Below are positions 47,556-59,462 of a stretch of DNA of 64,000 bases, in pieces (the stretch's first letter is position 1; each line of letters starts with the position of its first letter). The notes beneath the pieces were generated by a model, which saw only the letters and a program-made list of their open reading frames with translations, had not been told where the DNA came from and made no database searches. The translations under genes were made by a program, and so were the position numbers. The DNA is from Ursus arctos (lineage: Eukaryota; Chordata; Mammalia; Carnivora; Ursidae), in the NCBI RefSeq assembly GCF_023065955.2, contig NW_026622874.1:29215772-29279771 (forward strand). The letters are read 5' to 3'.

Positions 47556-47741
47556 TCACCTGGGTGGCTCAGTCTGTTGAGAGTCTGACTCAGAGTCAGC
47601 TCAAGTCATGATCTCATGGGTGGTGGGACTTGGCAGGGAGTCTGCTTGAGAGTCTCTCCCTCTGCCCTTCCCCCTGCTTGTGCTCTTTCTCTCTCCCTAA
47701 AATAAATAAATAAATCCCACAAAACAAAGAAACAAACAAAC
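47556..47741 (+). mobile_element. CAN-SINE, diverged copy
   Basis: Head TCACCTGGGTGGCTCAGTC, CT-rich middle and (AAATAAAT)n tail. A 13-base duplication AGGCTGACCAGGG lies at 47543-47555 and 47742-47754. Confidence 0.92.
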
Positions 47742-47749
47742 AGGCTGAC

Positions 47750-48560
47750 CAGGGAAGGCCCCACTAAGAAGGTGATATTTGTATAAAAAGGGGTCAGGGA
47801 GGTAGCCAGGAGGGGAGGGTGTTCTCTGCAGAGGGATAGACAGGTGCATACATGTTGAGGAAAGACAGTGCGGTGCTTGCCGGAGAAACAGTGGGAGGGA
47901 AGAGGTGTGGGAGATGAGGTCTGGGAGGTCAGGGAGTAAAGGGAATGGATGTGGGGGGCAGGTTTCGTGCGGGCCTCAGCTCATTTTTAAATGATTTTGG
48001 CTTTTACGCTGAGTGAATGGAACAGAGGAATGAGTTTAAATGTTAGTGGAATGACTGCGGTGTTGAGGACAGACTAAAGCAGGGAGCTCCAGCAGTAATC
48101 CAGTAATCCAGGGCAGAGGAGATGGTGGCTTGCCCCAGAGTGCTGGCAAGGGAGATGGTGAGCAGCGGGTGGGGCGGGTGGGTCTGGATGTGTTTCAAAG
48201 GTGTGGCTGGCAGGATTTGCTGACAAATGAGAGGAGACATGGGGTCAGGGAGACAGAACAGAGTCAAAGATGACCCAGAGGGTTTTGGCCCTGGTAACCG
48301 TAAGGATGAGATAAAGAGGGACGGTGAGAAGAGCAGGTTTGGGGGAGAAGCTTGGTCGGTTTGAGAACATATAGATGTCAAAGTTAGACGTATCAAATTG
48401 ACGGTTGGCTCCATGAGTCTGGATTTGGAGGAAGAGTTCCAGGCGAGAGACAGAAATCATGGAATCCTTGGCATGTAGGTTGTATTTAAAGCCACAGAAT
48501 GGATGAGATCGTCAAGGACTTGCAGGTAGATAGGAAGGTGGAGAGGACCAAGGAGTGAGT
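47750..48560. repeat. Old GA-rich interspersed repeat, unassigned family
   Basis: Related pieces recur at about 1970-2760, 10330-10620, 31000-31200, 37150-37260, 38260-38345 and 60490-61290. Shared wording includes 'catggaaggtttctgag(t/c)aggag' (37240 and 38293), 'taagcaggggtgtcatg' (10408) and 'agtcaaagatgac' (48260, with a near match at 60902). I recognise it as a widespread mammalian repeat but do not name it. Confidence 0.5.
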
Positions 48561-48619
48561 TCTCAGGCCCTGCCAACATTTTGCAGGTGGGAGTCCTGAC
48601 AAAGGAAACCGAAGAAGGG

Positions 48620-48846
48620 CTTACAGTGTGCTAAGCCCTGGCTCAGCACTTTCACAAGTATTGACTCATTTAATCCTTGCTTTCACTCTATGAAGCAAGA
48701 ATGAGTATTATTGCCCATTTTTACAGACAATGAAACTGAAGTGCCGAGACCTTGAATACCTTGCCCAAGGTCACAGGTGGGTGGCAGAGCCAAGATTCAA
48801 GCCCAGGTCCCCTCCCAGCGACTTCCCTTAACCATCAGGCTACCCC
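48620..48846 (+). mobile_element. MIR SINE, nearly full length
   Basis: 'gtgctaagccctggctcagc', 'catttaatccttgctttcac', 'cagacaatgaaactgaag', 'cccaaggtcacaggtgg' and 'aagcccaggtcccctccc' run in MIR order. Confidence 0.8.
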
Positions 48847-49849
48847 TTCCCTCAGTGAGTGCACCAAATTTTCATACATTTCATCCATTCAACAGAATGA
48901 GCTTCTAGTACAGAACGACATGAGCAGGAGCCATCACAAACCCTCTGAATCTCGGTTTCCATATTAGTAACATATCAGCCTGCCTCCTTGATGGACTTGT
49001 GCTGAAACCAAAAATGATCGTGGATGTGAGAGGCTGAGTAAGCTGCAGTGTGCAGGGTCTATGTCGCCTGGGTCACAGGGTCTCCAGGTTGAAAGAGGCC
49101 CTTCTAAGCCCTTGAATAGAATATCATCCCCTTCCTGATGCATCGTGTTCCTCTGTAACATCCTGGCATACAGTATGCTGCTTCTCTGCTTGAGCCTTTT
49201 CTCTCTCTACAGTTCTATTTGTCAGTAACTTCTCTGAGCCAAAAGATATGCCCTATAATTTCTACTGATCAGATCTAGCTTCCCCTCCCTGAGATGCTGA
49301 GTATAAATGTATGATTTAATAGCATGCTCATACGCCCTTGGATTTTTCTAGGTATTCCTCTGATTGCCCTTCCCTACTTGAACCCAGATACGTTTTCCCA
49401 AATGAATCAGTCACCTGCAAGGAGAATACAAATTATTCGAAGAGAAACAGAATGACTTGTAATAAGACAGTTGGTTGCATAGGGGTTGAAGGAGGCTGAG
49501 AAGAATCCCTGAGGTAACCAGAAGATTAGAAACAGCAGGAGAGTAACAACATCCTACCCTTAGAAGGGAGGAGGAGGCGGTATGAGAGTCTGGGGGCCTG
49601 AGTCACCAGCTGAAGCTAGAACCACAAACAGCCTTTGCATCTGGGGCTGGAGCCATGGAAGGGGCACTGCCAGGAACAGGAAGCAAGGAAAAGAAAACTC
49701 CTGGCTTCTCCCTTGCCCTGACCCCCTCCAATCTCCCAGTAGTGCTTGCTGTTGACTAAATTCAGTGGAAACCCAGCCACAGGCCAGTCTGTGCCCTATG
49801 AGAAAAGGTTTTTTTTCACCTGTAAACAGCAGGTGAATGATTAAAGCCG

Positions 49850-50110
49850 CCTTGGCTGGCAACTGCATCATTGTGGTCTCTGCTTCTGCCGTAACAGGGC
49901 ATTCTCCCTGTGTGTCTGTCTTCACATCATCTTCCATCTTTGTGCAAGGACGTGAGTCATAATAGAGGAAGGGATCACCTTATTTAGTATGACCTCATTT
50001 AATCTAGTACATCTGCAACAATCTGTTTCCAAATGAGGTCACACTCTGAGGCACCAAGGGTTAGGACTTCAACACATCTTTTTGAAGGACACAATTCAAC
50101 CCATAACAAG
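49850..50110 (-). mobile_element. MLT1-type LTR fragment, minus strand
   Basis: It ends in GGACACAATTCAACCCATAA, the reverse complement of the MLT1 5' end, with 'tttccaaatgaggtcac' and 'gttaggacttcaacac' before it. Confidence 0.75.
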
Positions 50111-50402
50111 AATCTTTGGGATAGAGATCGGAATTCAGACCATGAGACTAGAGAGGAGCCCATTTCACTAGCCTCTAGGGAGTGAGTTGAAGGGAGAGCA
50201 CAGACCTAGCTTGGGAATGCCGTCTTGGAGAATTGAGGGAATGAGGAGAAACCAGCAAAAGAGGCTGGGAAGGAGTTTTAAGTGAGATGGGAGGCAAAGG
50301 GGAAGCATGTGGGGCCCTGGAAGGAAAGTAGACAGGGAAGAAAGGATCAGCTGAGGCCAAAACAGCTGACAGATCAAGAAAGAGGGTAAATAACAAAACA
50401 CA

Positions 50403-50715
50403 TAAAAGCAGAATCAGACCTATAAATACAGAGAACAAACTGATGGTTGCCGGAGGGGACGGACAGAATGGGGGAAGGGGAGTGGGAGATGCTGTTATGG
50501 AATGAATGAGCCACGGAATAAAAGACCTAGCATAGGTTATATTTAATAAAAGGCAAAGCATTGATTATATTTAATCAATGATATTGTAATTGCATTGTAT
50601 GGTGACAGATGGCAGCTACACTTGCGGGGAGCACAGCATAACCTAAAAACTTGTTGAATCACTGTGTTCTACAGCTAAAAATAATGTAACGTTGTGTTAC
50701 AACTATACTAAAAAG
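50403..50715 (+). mobile_element. L1 3' UTR fragment
   Basis: Typical L1 3' end sequence: 'aaactgatggttgccgg', 'attgtatggtgacagatgg', 'gttgaatcactgtgttctac', 'caactatactaaaaag' and an A-rich end. A local duplication of 'ttatatttaat' lies at about 50537-50575. Confidence 0.75.
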
Positions 50716-51824
50716 AAAAAAAAGCTCACCAAAAAAAGAGGAGGATGGGGAAATGGACATCTGATTTGACAACTCTGAGGTCATTTGTGACCTTGACAAG
50801 CATATTTCAGTGGAGTGGAGAGAATGAAAGCCTGATTCGTGTGTGCTCATGGGAGAATGGGAGGAGAGGACTTGGGAACAGCTAGTACAGAAAATTCTAT
50901 TTATGTGTTCATGGTGTCTCCATTCTAGAATGGAAGAGCCGGAAGGGCAAGGACCTGGGAGTATCCCATTTGTTTCTGTATCCCAGGGCTCAGTGCTATA
51001 TTTGTTAAAACCATGTTAAATATTGTACTAGTATCTCCTTCAAATGTGGGATGCTGTAATTTTCCAAGTTGGTCAAAGCAGCAAAGAGTAGAGAGGAACA
51101 ATAGGGCTGGACTTGATTTTTCTGATTCCTTCCAGCTCTAAAATTCTATGATTGTGTGACCTGTTCTTTCAACCGGCCTTGCATTAATACAGCTAGGTAT
51201 CTCTTGAGTTGTTTGTTGTCATTTGTACTTGCAAGCAACTGTTAAATGGTTGGAATAAGTGTTCCATTCACAAACTGAACATTGTGGAGTACTTACGATA
51301 TGTTAGGTGCTATGTATACAGTTCCATTAAAGATGCAAAACCAGGGAACCCAGGATGGGGGAGGGTGGTCAGAAGAGGCGGAGGGGGGGCACTCTCTACT
51401 AATACTCTGGAGGTCCAGGGGGCTTTGATGTGGTTGGTGCTACTGTGGTTGCTGCTGAAGAGGAAGAGGCCCCGAGTGGCCTGCGTGCAGGGGGTTGCAG
51501 AGCTGCAGCTGCCCAGGACACAGAGCAGCATTCACCAAAGCATAAGTGACCTCTGTTTGCCTCACTACGAATCAGCCCGAGGTGGCCGCACAGAACAGCA
51601 GTTCAGACAGTGGGAGGAGGGGAAGATGCGGTCCTCAGATCTATCCTGCTACAAGGCAAACACCATATCCTCCACTGCATTCAGGACAGGAGACTTCTGC
51701 TGCAGGAGACAGCGCTTTTGGGGTTTGCTGCAGGATCTGTTTAGGCTCTCAGTAAGGCCCTGTGAGCAGGGCAGGGTTTAGGCATAGAGAGGAGGGCTCA
51801 GAGTATTACAAGACTGGCAGGAGG

Positions 51825-52009
51825 GGCACCTGGGTGGCTCAGTGGGTTAAGCATCTGCCTTTGCTCGGGTCAGGATCCTGGGGTCCTGGGATTGAGCCCG
51901 GCATTGGGCTCCTTGCTTGAGGGAAGCCTGCTTCTCCCTCTGCCCCTCTTCCCTGCTTGTGCTCTCTCTCTCTGCCTCAAATAAATAAAATCTTAAAAAA
52001 AAAAAGAAA
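51825..52009 (+). mobile_element. CAN-SINE (SINEC)
   Basis: Head GGGGCACCTGGGTGGCTCAG, CT-rich middle and CAAATAAATAAAATC tail with an A-run. The flanks 'ctggcaggagggg' and 'ctgcgggagagggg' may be a decayed duplication. Confidence 0.9.
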
Positions 52010-52544
52010 AGACCTGCGGGAGAGGGGCAGAGCCAGGACAAGAAGGTAGAGGTCCTCACTCCAACTGTCTGCCCTAGGAATAATGGAAAGTTCTTGGATT
52101 CTGTAGTCTGTTCCTGGATTAAATAACCTTCATTTCAAAACAACACTTCATTACTGCCCTGCCCAAATCCTTTCTGAAACAAGGTACCTCAGTTTCCTTA
52201 TCTGTAAAACAGGAAGCAAACTGTCCGGCTCACAGGGTTCCTTGCAGGATCAAGGGCATAATACGAGTGAAAGTGCTTTGGAATATACAAAGTGCTCTGC
52301 AGACATTTATTAATGGTTATAAACCACTAGGCTGCCTCTTGCAGTTATAGATTAGGCTCTCCCACTCATCTGACCTGACCTCTTTATTCCACTTTCCACT
52401 CATTTTCTCCGTCCTTCCTCCTCCAACAAACAGAGGAAGTGAGAGATGAAGAGAGCACGTGCGTCTAACGCCTGGCTAAACGTGGCTCTGAGTAGCGCGC
52501 GGGCTTTGAGGCTCCAGGGTTGCCGAGCTGCGCCTCTAGCACCG

Positions 52545-52561
52545 AACTACATTTCCCAGCA
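52545..52561 (+). promoter_or_regulatory. ZNF143 (SBS-type) binding motif
   Basis: AACTACATTTCCCAGCA closely fits the ACTACAATTCCCAGCATGC element bound by ZNF143 and its partners in many housekeeping promoters. It sits about 190 bases upstream of the PACC1 start codon inside the CpG island. Confidence 0.65.
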
Positions 52562-52589
52562 ACCCTTACGCGGCTCCAGCGGAAGCGAC

Positions 52590-52599
52590 GCGCACGCGC
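52590..52599. promoter_or_regulatory. NRF1-like palindromic motif
   Basis: GCGCACGCGC is one base from the NRF1 consensus core GCGCATGCGC and lies in the PACC1 CpG island next to an ETS-like GGAAG core. Confidence 0.5.
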
Positions 52600-52751
52600 C
52601 GAGTGCCGCCCCGCCTGGTCTCGGGGCCGCACCTCCGAACCGGTTTCGCCTCGCAGAGCCGGCAGCTTTAGGTGCTGCGGCCGCGGTTCTCGCTCCGCCG
52701 CGGCTCCCAGGCCGTAGCGGTCTCAGGTGTGCCTTAGCTCGGACCAGTGCC

Positions 52752-52787
52752 ATGATCCGTCAGGAGCTCTCCACATCCTACCAGGAG
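52752..52787 (+). CDS. PACC1: PACC1 (TMEM206) coding exon 1
   Basis: The first coding exon encodes [12 protein letters not shown], twelve whole codons, and is followed by the donor GTACAA. It matches the start of the proton-activated chloride channel PACC1/TMEM206 (PAC/ASOR). The ATG follows the sequence CAGTGCC inside a CpG island. The short cytosolic N-terminus continues in exon 2 at 56612. Family knowledge: PACC1 is a trimeric, two-transmembrane-segment anion channel opened by extracellular or endosomal acid, acting at the plasma membrane and in endosomes. None of the membrane segments is in this window. The neighbour NENF is head to head on the other strand, as in human. Confidence 0.93.
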
Positions 52788-54374
52788 GTACAAGGCAGTG
52801 GGGGGCGGAAGCAAAGTTTCCCGTGGGGCGCAGGAGCGGGGTCCCGGGGTCTGGGCGGATGGGGTGCGGGGGGGCGTCCCGGCGGGTCGAGTGCGCTTTC
52901 CGAGGAGTGCGGCGGGGGAGGGGTCCCAGTGTGCAGAGGAGCGGCGGAGTAGGAAGGAAGCGGGACGCCGAGGGTCCTCCGGATGCCTTCGGCGCGGGAT
53001 GGAGCCGGGGCCCCGGAGCCGCGACCCGTAACCAGCAGGTGAATGATTAAAGTGGCGTCGGACCCAGGCAGCAGCGCCTCGGCCGGCCTTGACCTCGGCT
53101 GTTCTTTGCAGCAAGTGGAGGCGCCGGCGCCCTCCTCCCGGCTGGAACGGATGTGCGGGAGGCATTAGCCCCTCTGCAAGCCCAAGGCCTCGCGGACCCT
53201 TGCAGGTGTAAATGACAGGGATAATTGTGTCTTGTTTGGGGACCCGCCTAACTTTGAAAAGGTGCTTTCACCACCTAGGTGCTTCTCGCTGTGCCCGGTT
53301 TTTCTTAACAGTCTCACCTCCTCCTACACTTTAACTATCAGTTTCCAGCTCTTTCTCTTTTTTGTTTGTCCTGAGCTGCAGGCTGCGGTTCCAGCTTTCC
53401 CTGAGACCTCCCGACTCCCTGGAACTAGTGAACTGCCCTCCTCCTTCTCTCAGGTCCTACACCCTGGTCATCTCTGGTGATCACCCTCCCCTGTGCCCCG
53501 CATGGTGGTCCCCTCACTTGCAAATTCAGTGAGTTCCACATCTTCAGTCCTCAGGTTTGTGTCCCAGTGTCTGCTCTGGTCAACTGACTGAGATGCTGTG
53601 TTACTACCTCTCCCTTTGGTGTCTCCCATGCTCTACAGATTCGATTTGAGGCCCTGCCTTGATCCCTCAGCATCCCTTTTTACAAACACCTGATGCTGCC
53701 CTTGATCTGCCCAGAACAGTCCAACCTTCTTAGCAGCTTTCCAAGCTCTGCACAGCTCAGGGCCATATTTTCAGTTATCTTCTCACGCATCTACATTCAA
53801 ACCACACTGGAAACTCAGTGTTTACAAATGTGCAACTGCTTTCCTGTCCCTTTTCTGCTTTCTCACGCCGTTTCTTTTTCTTTAACTCTCTCTCAAACTT
53901 CATTGGTTAAAATTCCACCATCCCCCCCCCCCATTATTCAGGGAGGGATCTTAAGTCCCATGTGCTCCATAGAGACTGACTTCCCAGATCAGTCTAGCAT
54001 TCTTCCTGTCCTTCTCATATGTACTTCCTGCTGTCTTGATCAATATTGACCACTATTGATGTCCATTCCTCCCTTTGTAAATGATACTGTGTGGGTAAAG
54101 CAGATGGCTTAGCCCTACAGTGGAAGGGGAAGCCGAGTTGAAAGTAGATGAGATTTGCCCAAGGCTTCCTATTTTTTAGTATAAGACCTGGTCTGGAACC
54201 TGACTTTGGGACAAATTTCTATATTTTTCCTACCATCTCCTTTATCCAAAAGGAGCCAGATGAATTTTAACCAGTGCTATGGGTTCTGTGGCCCCTAGAT
54301 TCTATACCCTAGACTGTGAGGGAATGCTGAGGAATGAGTTGTGTCTTTCCTCTGAAAGTTTTCAGGTTTATAGG

Positions 54375-54606
54375 GAGTAGGGCATAGTGGATAAATAACT
54401 GTTTTGAAGTCAGAAAGCCGGTGTTCCTGTCCTGGTTCTGCTTCTGGTCGTTTGTCAAGTCACTTCTCTGAGCCTCGGGTTTCTTCATTTGCAAACGAGG
54501 GTAGTGATAGGCCTTATCTCATATACCAATGAGCTGGCATATGGAGAGTGCTTAGCTCAGTGCTTGGCAGGGAGTGATCCCTCAGTGAGTGATGGCTCTT
54601 GTTAAT
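54375..54606 (+). mobile_element. MIR SINE in PACC1 intron 1
   Basis: 'gtcaagtcacttctctgagc', 'tttcttcatttgcaaacg' and 'gcttagctcagtgcttggc' run in MIR order. Confidence 0.75.
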
Positions 54607-55310
54607 AGGACGCGGGCGGCTCCTGCTTCTAGGGAGCTTTGGGGTCCTGGTTTGTAGGACCACGTCGCTCAGCATCCATACATAACCTACGGTGTTGCCT
54701 TTCCCAGCAGGGCTCCTGAAATGCTTATTAAAATATAGGCAGTTATCCTGCTTGAAGGGGCAAGGCCAAAGGTGGAGTCACTTTCTATTTGGGGGTACCC
54801 CAAGATGGAAGACACTGGAAGGACCCTTCCCCTTACCTTCTTCAGTGGCTTGTTTTGAAGACCCTGTCTCTTGTTTAGAAGAAGGAGGCCTCCCAGAGAG
54901 TGGCCTACATCTGTCTTGCCTGGATCGTTCTGAGAGCGGACCTAGCTCTGAGTGAAGTTTCTTTGCTGAAGGGAGATTTTGGGTTTGGGAATGGGGCAGG
55001 CAAGGAGTGGGCTCATTATGGCTGCAGGTAGTCAGGAAGGGAACTGGGTTAGGCCAAACCTGGGTAAGGCTTGGGTCAGAGAACTCTGGGTCTTCCCAGA
55101 ACTAACATCCTTCTTTCTCTTTGGCCAACAAGAGCGCTTGGGATCTCTTGCTCTGTGCTCCCATGACCCATATCTCCTGGTGTCTTTTCTAGCCTCCCAG
55201 CCCTCTCCCACGTGTTGGTTTTCTTGTGAGCTTGGAGGATTTTAAACTGGAGGTTTTACCTGATTCTAAGGGGGAGGATTGGAGGCATAGAAAGGAAGAT
55301 GGAGGCGCTT

Positions 55311-55412
55311 GGCTGGCTCAGTTGGTAGATCATGTGACTCTCGATATCGGGGTTGTAAGTTCAAGCTCCGTGTTGGGTGTAGAGGTCACTTAAAACTAAA
55401 ATTAAAAAAGAG
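55311..55412 (+). mobile_element. Short CAN-SINE variant in PACC1 intron 1
   Basis: GGCGCTTGGCTGGCTCAG head, GGTTGTAAGTTCAAGCTCC B-box-like segment and a TTAAAACTAAAATTAAAAAA tail. Confidence 0.88.
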
Positions 55413-55975
55413 AGAGATGGAAGACTAGTAGATACATGAGAGTTTTATTTTAACCCAGGTCTCTTGGAGATTAATTTTTAGTGGAAATGTTTTGAAACCT
55501 TAAGTGTTAACACCGTGAACCTAAGAAAATACTTAGGGAAGGGAGGAAGATAGCTTTCCTCCTAATTCAGTGATAGGCCCTCTAAATTCTGGTCTTGATC
55601 TCTCTTGCCCTCTTCCTCCTCAATGCTATGAGAATTGTTGGTTATCACTGTATCCTTTTTGCCCCCTACCCTTCTCAGTGGCATTGCCCCCATTTGCCAG
55701 GTGAGAACACTGATGAGGGGAGGTTGAAGTTGCTTGCTACCAGGCTGTTATTCAGCATCTGTCTCTGGGATGGACTGCACTCCCCATTTTGTTCTGCCTG
55801 AGTCGGTGGACGTGAGCCAGAGGCCTGGAGAGCTCCGACACCAATTTCACCATTTCCTCCTGCCTCTCAGCAGACTCTTAGCCGAGTTTCCTCCTCGTCT
55901 GGAAAGCCATTAAAATCATAGGTTTTGGAACTAGACCAACTTGGATTTGTCTTCTGGCTCCATGACCATGGAAAG

Positions 55976-56436
55976 TGTTGTGGTTGAATTGTGTCCCTCC
56001 AAAAAGATGTGTGGGGAATGCTAACCCCTGGCACCTCAGAAAGTGGCCTTATTTGGAAATAGGGTCATTGCAGATGTAATTAGTTACGATGAGGTCTTCC
56101 TGGAGTAGGGCGGGCCCTGATCCAATATGGTGTCCTCATAAGAAGATGACCACGTGGCGACACAGAGACACACAGACTCCATGTGAAGATGAGGGTGGAC
56201 GTTGGAGATGAGATGCATCTACAGGCCAAGGCACACTGAGGCTTGCCCGCCATTGACAGAAGCTAGGAGACGGCCATGGGAAAGATTCTTCCTCACAGCC
56301 CTCAGAAGGAACCAGCCCTGCCAACACCTTGATTGCAGCTTTCTGGTTTCCGGGGCTGTGAGGGAATAAACTGCTGTTGTTTTGAGCCGCACAGTCTGTG
56401 GTGCTTTGTTACGGCAGCCCTGGGAAACCAGTATAC
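55976..56436 (+). mobile_element. MLT1-type (MaLR/ERVL) solo LTR
   Basis: It begins TGTTGTGGTTGAATTGTGTC, passes through 'cttatttggaaatagggtc' and 'aggaaccagccctgcc', carries an AATAAA near the 3' part (about 56366) and ends in the 'gctttgttacggcagccctgggaaaccagtata' block (position about 56400-56435). This is the diagnostic layout of MLT1 LTRs. No internal retroviral sequence is attached. Confidence 0.85.
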
Positions 56437-56611
56437 AGGAATTACAGGACTTTTCGGAGCTTCAGTGTCCTCATCTGTAGAACTGGTGTAACACACCCTA
56501 CGGCATGTGATTGTGTGTGTGACCATTGCGAGGCAGTTTCTGCTTTCTCATTCTAGTCCCGACTAGCAGGGCTGGTGGAGCTCACGGTTCGCCTTCTGTC
56601 CCCCCCTTCAG

Positions 56612-56708
56612 CTGAGTGAGGAGTTGGATCAGGTGGTTGAGAACTCAGAGCGGGCGGACGAGCAGGAAAAGGAGACAGACGGAGTCCAAGGTCCAGGAGT
56701 CTTACCAG
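56612..56708 (+). CDS. PACC1: PACC1 (TMEM206) coding exon 2
   Basis: A 97-base exon after a strong pyrimidine tract and TTCAG acceptor. It encodes [20 protein letters not shown] followed by [12 protein letters not shown] and the first base of a Gly codon, then the donor GTAAGT. Intron 1 is phase 0 and intron 2 is phase 1. The segment is acidic and polar, as expected for the cytosolic N-terminal tail that precedes the first membrane helix. I searched by eye to position 64000 for exon 3 (the following Ser-rich stretch and first membrane helix) and did not find it, so intron 2 runs at least 7.3 kb and the gene is cut by the window edge. Confidence 0.93.
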
Positions 56709-57239
56709 GTAAGTGGGTTCAGTGCTGGGGCGGAAGGGCTGGCAAATGGCGCCCTGCCGTTGCTGCAGCTGGAGGCCCCAGCCCGGGCGCCCTGCCAGCG
56801 GGGTACCTGCGGAAGAGGAGGAGCCCCCCTGCCCTGCGCCCCGGTGTCAGGTCTCAAGTATTGCCCTAGTTTTAAAGCGATACATATTTAACCAGCCTGG
56901 GGACCGAGGATGTGTCCAGGCCGGTAGCTGCTCTTTTCTGTTCGCTGGTCTGAGCCAGTTCCTGAGGCCAGGCCGCTGGATACGATGGATCTCCGCTCTT
57001 CTGTTTGTTTTTCCCCCCAGGAGGCAGTTAGCAGTTGAGCCTCTTAATATCTGAGTCACTTCCCAGGGCCTTCTAGGAGAATATCTAATAGGCCTCACCT
57101 CCTGGACGTCAGGCCTCCGCAGGATCGTCACCCAGCTGGGCAAGCAGGGTCCCATCAGTCAGGCGGCATCTTAGGGAATTTTACGGTCTTCCTCCTGGAT
57201 ACCCTCTGCTCCCTTAGGTGGTGTCACGTGTAACACTTT

Positions 57240-58020
57240 ACTTCCCAGACCGCTTGCTCCTTCCAGCCGCCTTCGCAGTCTCCCTCCAGCTCTTGGGGGT
57301 TAAATGTTTGTCAGGGGCCCCTTGTCTCTCTGGCGGGCAGTCTCACCCAGGCCAACCTCCATGCTTCCGTCACTGCTCACAGCGACACCACGTTTACACT
57401 CCTAGCCCAGAGGTTACCTATAAACTCCAGACTTACATATCCTGTATATCCAAACGCCCATTGATAGCTCTGCTTGGATGTCCCAAAGGTACCCTAACCC
57501 CAAAACTGACTTCATGATCTCCCCCCTCCCAGTGTGGCCCTCTTCCGGTGTTTCCTGTTTTGAGGAATGGAACCCACCATCCATCCAGTTGAACCAGAGA
57601 GTCATTTTCTTCCCCTTCCTACCCTTCTTCCCCTTTTTCTCTGCAGTTCAACCACGCTGGCCTTTGATTTAGGCCTCACTCCTTTCCACCTTCAGGCCTT
57701 TTTGTTTTAGTCCTCTGCCTGGAATTGTCTTCCCTCTGGCATCTAGTTAATGGTGATTGTTCTTTAGGTCTCAGCTCACCCACTGTTTTCTATGAGGCCT
57801 GTCTGACCTCCTGGCTAGATCGCTTCCGCCCTCCTTGTGGCCTGCGCACCTCCCCGTTGTAGCCATCCCTGATGGAGCGGTATATCTGTGTGCCTAGCAT
57901 TTGATGAACGTCGGTGCTGCTAGCCTGTCAGCCCCACGAAGGTAGACACCGGTCCGTTGCGCTCATCACCTTGGCCCTGGCCATGCAAGAAAGATTTCTT
58001 GAATGAATGAATGACTGAAT
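57240..58020 (+). mobile_element. L2 LINE 3' region
   Basis: L2 landmarks: 'tgcttggatgtcccaaagg', 'aaactgacttcatgatc', 'ggcctcactcctttccacc', 'tgaggcctgtctgacc' and the 3' terminal TGAATGAATGAATGACTGAAT repeat at about 57998-58020. Confidence 0.75.
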
Positions 58021-58524
58021 GGAGCCTCAGCCTGACTCCCAGTTTCTTGGGTGGTTTGAAGGAGGTGGGATTCTCCTCCTCTTGATCCTTGCATTTATAG
58101 GGGAGAGGAATGAGATAGGATCTTCTGTGATTGTGTCTAATTCTTAGAGAAGACTCTAGAAGGAAGGAGGCTGGAAGAGTAGCTGTTTATTGACTGCTTC
58201 CTCGGGGCCAAGCTCTGTCCTCCCCATCGCCCCATTTAATTTTCATAGCTTTCACCTCCTGGGAGGTGGTCATTCTGATTTTGATGGATGAGGGCCCGAG
58301 GCCCAGGGGAGTTAAGGAAAGTATGGAAAGATCCAGCTCTGACCTCAGACTCTTTCTACTGCACCAGTGCCTTTTAAGAAGTATTGTAAGCGTCCTTTTA
58401 TTAAAGCCTCTTGGCGTACGAGGTGGTAGCAGGGCTTCCTTCGCTCTGACTCTCAGCACTGCCTCTGAAGCCCTTAGGCCCCAGGGAGAGAACAGTACAT
58501 CCGTGTTTATTTGCATTAGCTTTG

Positions 58525-58980
58525 TATGTTAGTTTCTATTGTTTCTATAACAAATTACCACAAACTTAGTGGCTTAAAACAACACAGATTTATTATCTTA
58601 CAGCTGGGGAGGGGGGCAGAAGTCCAAAATGGGTCTCACTAGGTTAAAATTAAGGTTTCAGCAGGACTGAATTCCTTTCTGGAAGCTTTAAGGGAAAATC
58701 CATTTCGGTCCCTTTTCGAGCTTCTAGGGGCTGCTCACATTTCTTGGCTCATGGCCCTTTTTCCATCTTCAAAGCCGCCCGTGGCTGGTTGAGTCTTTCT
58801 CATATCTTATCGTTCTGACACTGACTCCTGCCGCCTCTTCCATGTTTAAAGAACCCTGTGATTGCATTGGGCTCACCTAGGTAATCAAGGAAAATCTCCT
58901 TGTTTTAAGGTTAGGTGAGTGGCAGCTTGAACTCCACCTGCTGCCTCAGTTTCTCTTTGCCGTGTAACTAGACCTATTGA
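58525..58980 (-). mobile_element. MLT1-type LTR, minus strand, diverged
   Basis: The plus strand starts with the reverse complement of the MLT1 3' end ('aacaaattaccacaaac', 'tggcttaaaacaacac') and continues through 'gaagtccaaaat' and 'ctaggggctgctcacattt'. No coding remnant is seen. Confidence 0.75.
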
Positions 58981-59462
58981 TAGTTCCAAGAATGAGGACC
59001 TGGACATCTTTGGCGGGTGGTTACTCTGCCAGCAGCACACCCTGCACTCTGCTCTCTAGCCCCCAGTCAGAAGAGGATGGATGGAGACAGCCAGACGAAG
59101 AGGAGAGAGGCCAGACTTGGAAAGATGAAGCGTTCTTTTGTGTTTCCCTCTTATAGATAAGTGCCAGGCAAACTAGGAAGTGGCCATGGTGACCTTTGGC
59201 CTTAGCTTGTCTTTTGCCTCAGATGCCTGAGGCCTTAAAGCCTGAGGGCAGTCCGAGCAGGAAGCCAGACCTCAGGCAGAGCAAATTTTGGGAAGTTTCA
59301 GGGCCTGGCAAGGGCCTCCCCTGCTTTCAGGGGACCCTTCTGGGTGCCTGTCCTTTGTAGACCATAGCAGATCCAGACTCAGAAGTCTCAGTAGTGAGCT
59401 GGTCCGAATCTGATGACCTGGTAGACCGCTCTCAGGGCTCATTTCCTGCCTTCGAGTCCTCT

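Larger units (their letters stand above)
52440..53160 (+). promoter_or_regulatory. PACC1: CpG island and promoter of PACC1
   Basis: A CpG-dense, GC-rich block surrounds coding exon 1. I see no TATA box. Within 210 bases upstream of the ATG lie a ZNF143-type motif (52545-52561), an ETS-like GCGGAAGC (about 52579-52586) and an NRF1-like GCGCACGCGC (52590-52599). This set is common in constitutively active CpG-island promoters. The transcription start is probably in the 52540-52740 interval, but this is inferred. Confidence 0.8.
52788..56611 (+). other. PACC1: PACC1 intron 1
   Basis: A 3.8-kb intron. After the CpG island come pyrimidine-rich unique or L2-like sequence (53230-54090), an MIR (54375-54606), a short CAN-SINE (55311-55412) and an almost full-length MLT1-type LTR (55976-56436) about 175 bases before exon 2. 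No other exon was recognised. Confidence 0.85.

Noticed and set aside
51209..51781. 190-codon plus-strand frame between the two promoters
   Set aside because: It has no recognisable domain and lies in unique to repeat-like intergenic DNA with no promoter or splice context. Overlapping frames of similar size exist on both strands.
55976..56436. Endogenous retrovirus with coding capacity
   Set aside because: Only solo MLT1-type LTR sequence is present. No gag, pol or env remnant is attached.
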